DNA from: Dicaeum eximium | Taxonomy: Eukaryota > Chordata > Aves > Passeriformes > Dicaeidae | Reading direction: 5' to 3' | NCBI GenBank assembly: GCA_013396995.1 | Contig: VWZP01007832.1 | Coordinates: 2,494,313 to 2,558,312 of the forward strand | DNA length: 64,000 bases | Position numbers and translations under genes: made by a program | In this document: positions 63,811 to 64,000 of the stretch, one piece after another | Layout: each line of letters begins with the position of its first letter | Position numbering within the stretch: the stretch's first letter is position 1 | The notes under the pieces: generated by a model | Told to the model about the DNA's origin: nothing | The model's database searches: none | What the model saw: only the letters and a program-made list of their open reading frames with translations

Positions 63811-63830
63811 CTGCATCCATTGGCCTCTTG

Positions 63831-64000
63831 ACAGAATGTCCAGAAAAGAGCTACAAATGGAGACGCAATAGAAAGTAGATGTTCTTTCTGCATTTTTTCT
63901 ATTCCTGGAAGTCTATCCCTTGTGGTTAACAATGATGGATATTGGCAAAAGAGTGCAGAGAATGCTGCTGCCACTGTGCTAGGTGTACCTGCAGGTACAG
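63831..64000. other. Downstream flank to end of window
   Basis: No exon or repeat is recognisable before the window ends. In human the gene after ACCS in the same direction is EXT2; if synteny holds it would start beyond this window. Confidence 0.4.

Larger units (their letters stand above)
63133..63830 (+). other. ACCS: 3' UTR of the ACCS fusion gene (probable extent)
   Basis: AT-rich non-coding sequence between the stop codon and the last visible polyadenylation signal. It has stops in all frames and no recognisable repeat. Its true 3' end depends on which signal is used. Confidence 0.6.

Noticed and set aside
1..64000. CRISPR arrays, prokaryotic operons, insertion sequences, phage genes
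   Set aside because: The window is clearly eukaryotic (spliced gene, CpG island, CR1 repeats); no regularly spaced repeat array is present.

Overview
The window looks like vertebrate, most probably bird, genomic DNA. The one clear protein-coding gene has 15 exons with GT..AG introns, short coding exons in AT-rich introns, and a CpG-island promoter. The interspersed repeats are of avian type: CR1 LINE 3' ends that close on an ATTCTGT-like motif, one LTR whose R/U5 architecture resembles avian ERVL-class elements, and a few old MIR-like SINE remnants. I cannot fix the order of bird from the sequence alone.

Layout. Positions 1-49,500 are a gene-poor upstream flank. I see no convincing coding exon there on either strand, only decayed CR1 copies (about 2,700-2,900; 18,965-19,320; 30,225-31,170), an LTR (about 32,560-33,028), possible MIR-like fragments (about 26,030-26,300; 41,510-41,645) and homopolymer runs. 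A CpG island covers about 49,540-50,780. The gene runs from the ATG at 50,388 to the TAG at 63,130-63,132, and polyadenylation signals follow at 63,618 and 63,805. The last few hundred bases are 3' UTR and flank.

The gene. I joined the 15 exons by hand from splice sites and reading phase. All 14 junctions keep frame and give 2,667 nt, an 888-residue protein. Exons 1-2 encode a Myb/SANT-like trihelix DNA-binding domain (about residues 12-101), an acidic/Gln-rich region with a SUMO-type site, a basic nuclear-localisation-like patch and a long charged coiled coil. Exons 2-15 encode a complete ACCS-type (1-aminocyclopropane-1-carboxylate synthase homologue) PLP-dependent fold-type I enzyme with its cofactor-binding residues present, followed by a C-terminal extension of about 95 residues. 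The predicted product therefore joins a probable DNA-binding module to a metabolic PLP-enzyme module in one open reading frame. As I recall it, human ACCS is about 501 residues and has no trihelix domain. This fusion is the most interesting item in the window. Whether one full-length transcript is made, or the two halves are also used separately, cannot be decided from sequence. A possible alternative terminal exon in intron 3 would end the protein before the enzyme domain, with a short hydrophobic tail.
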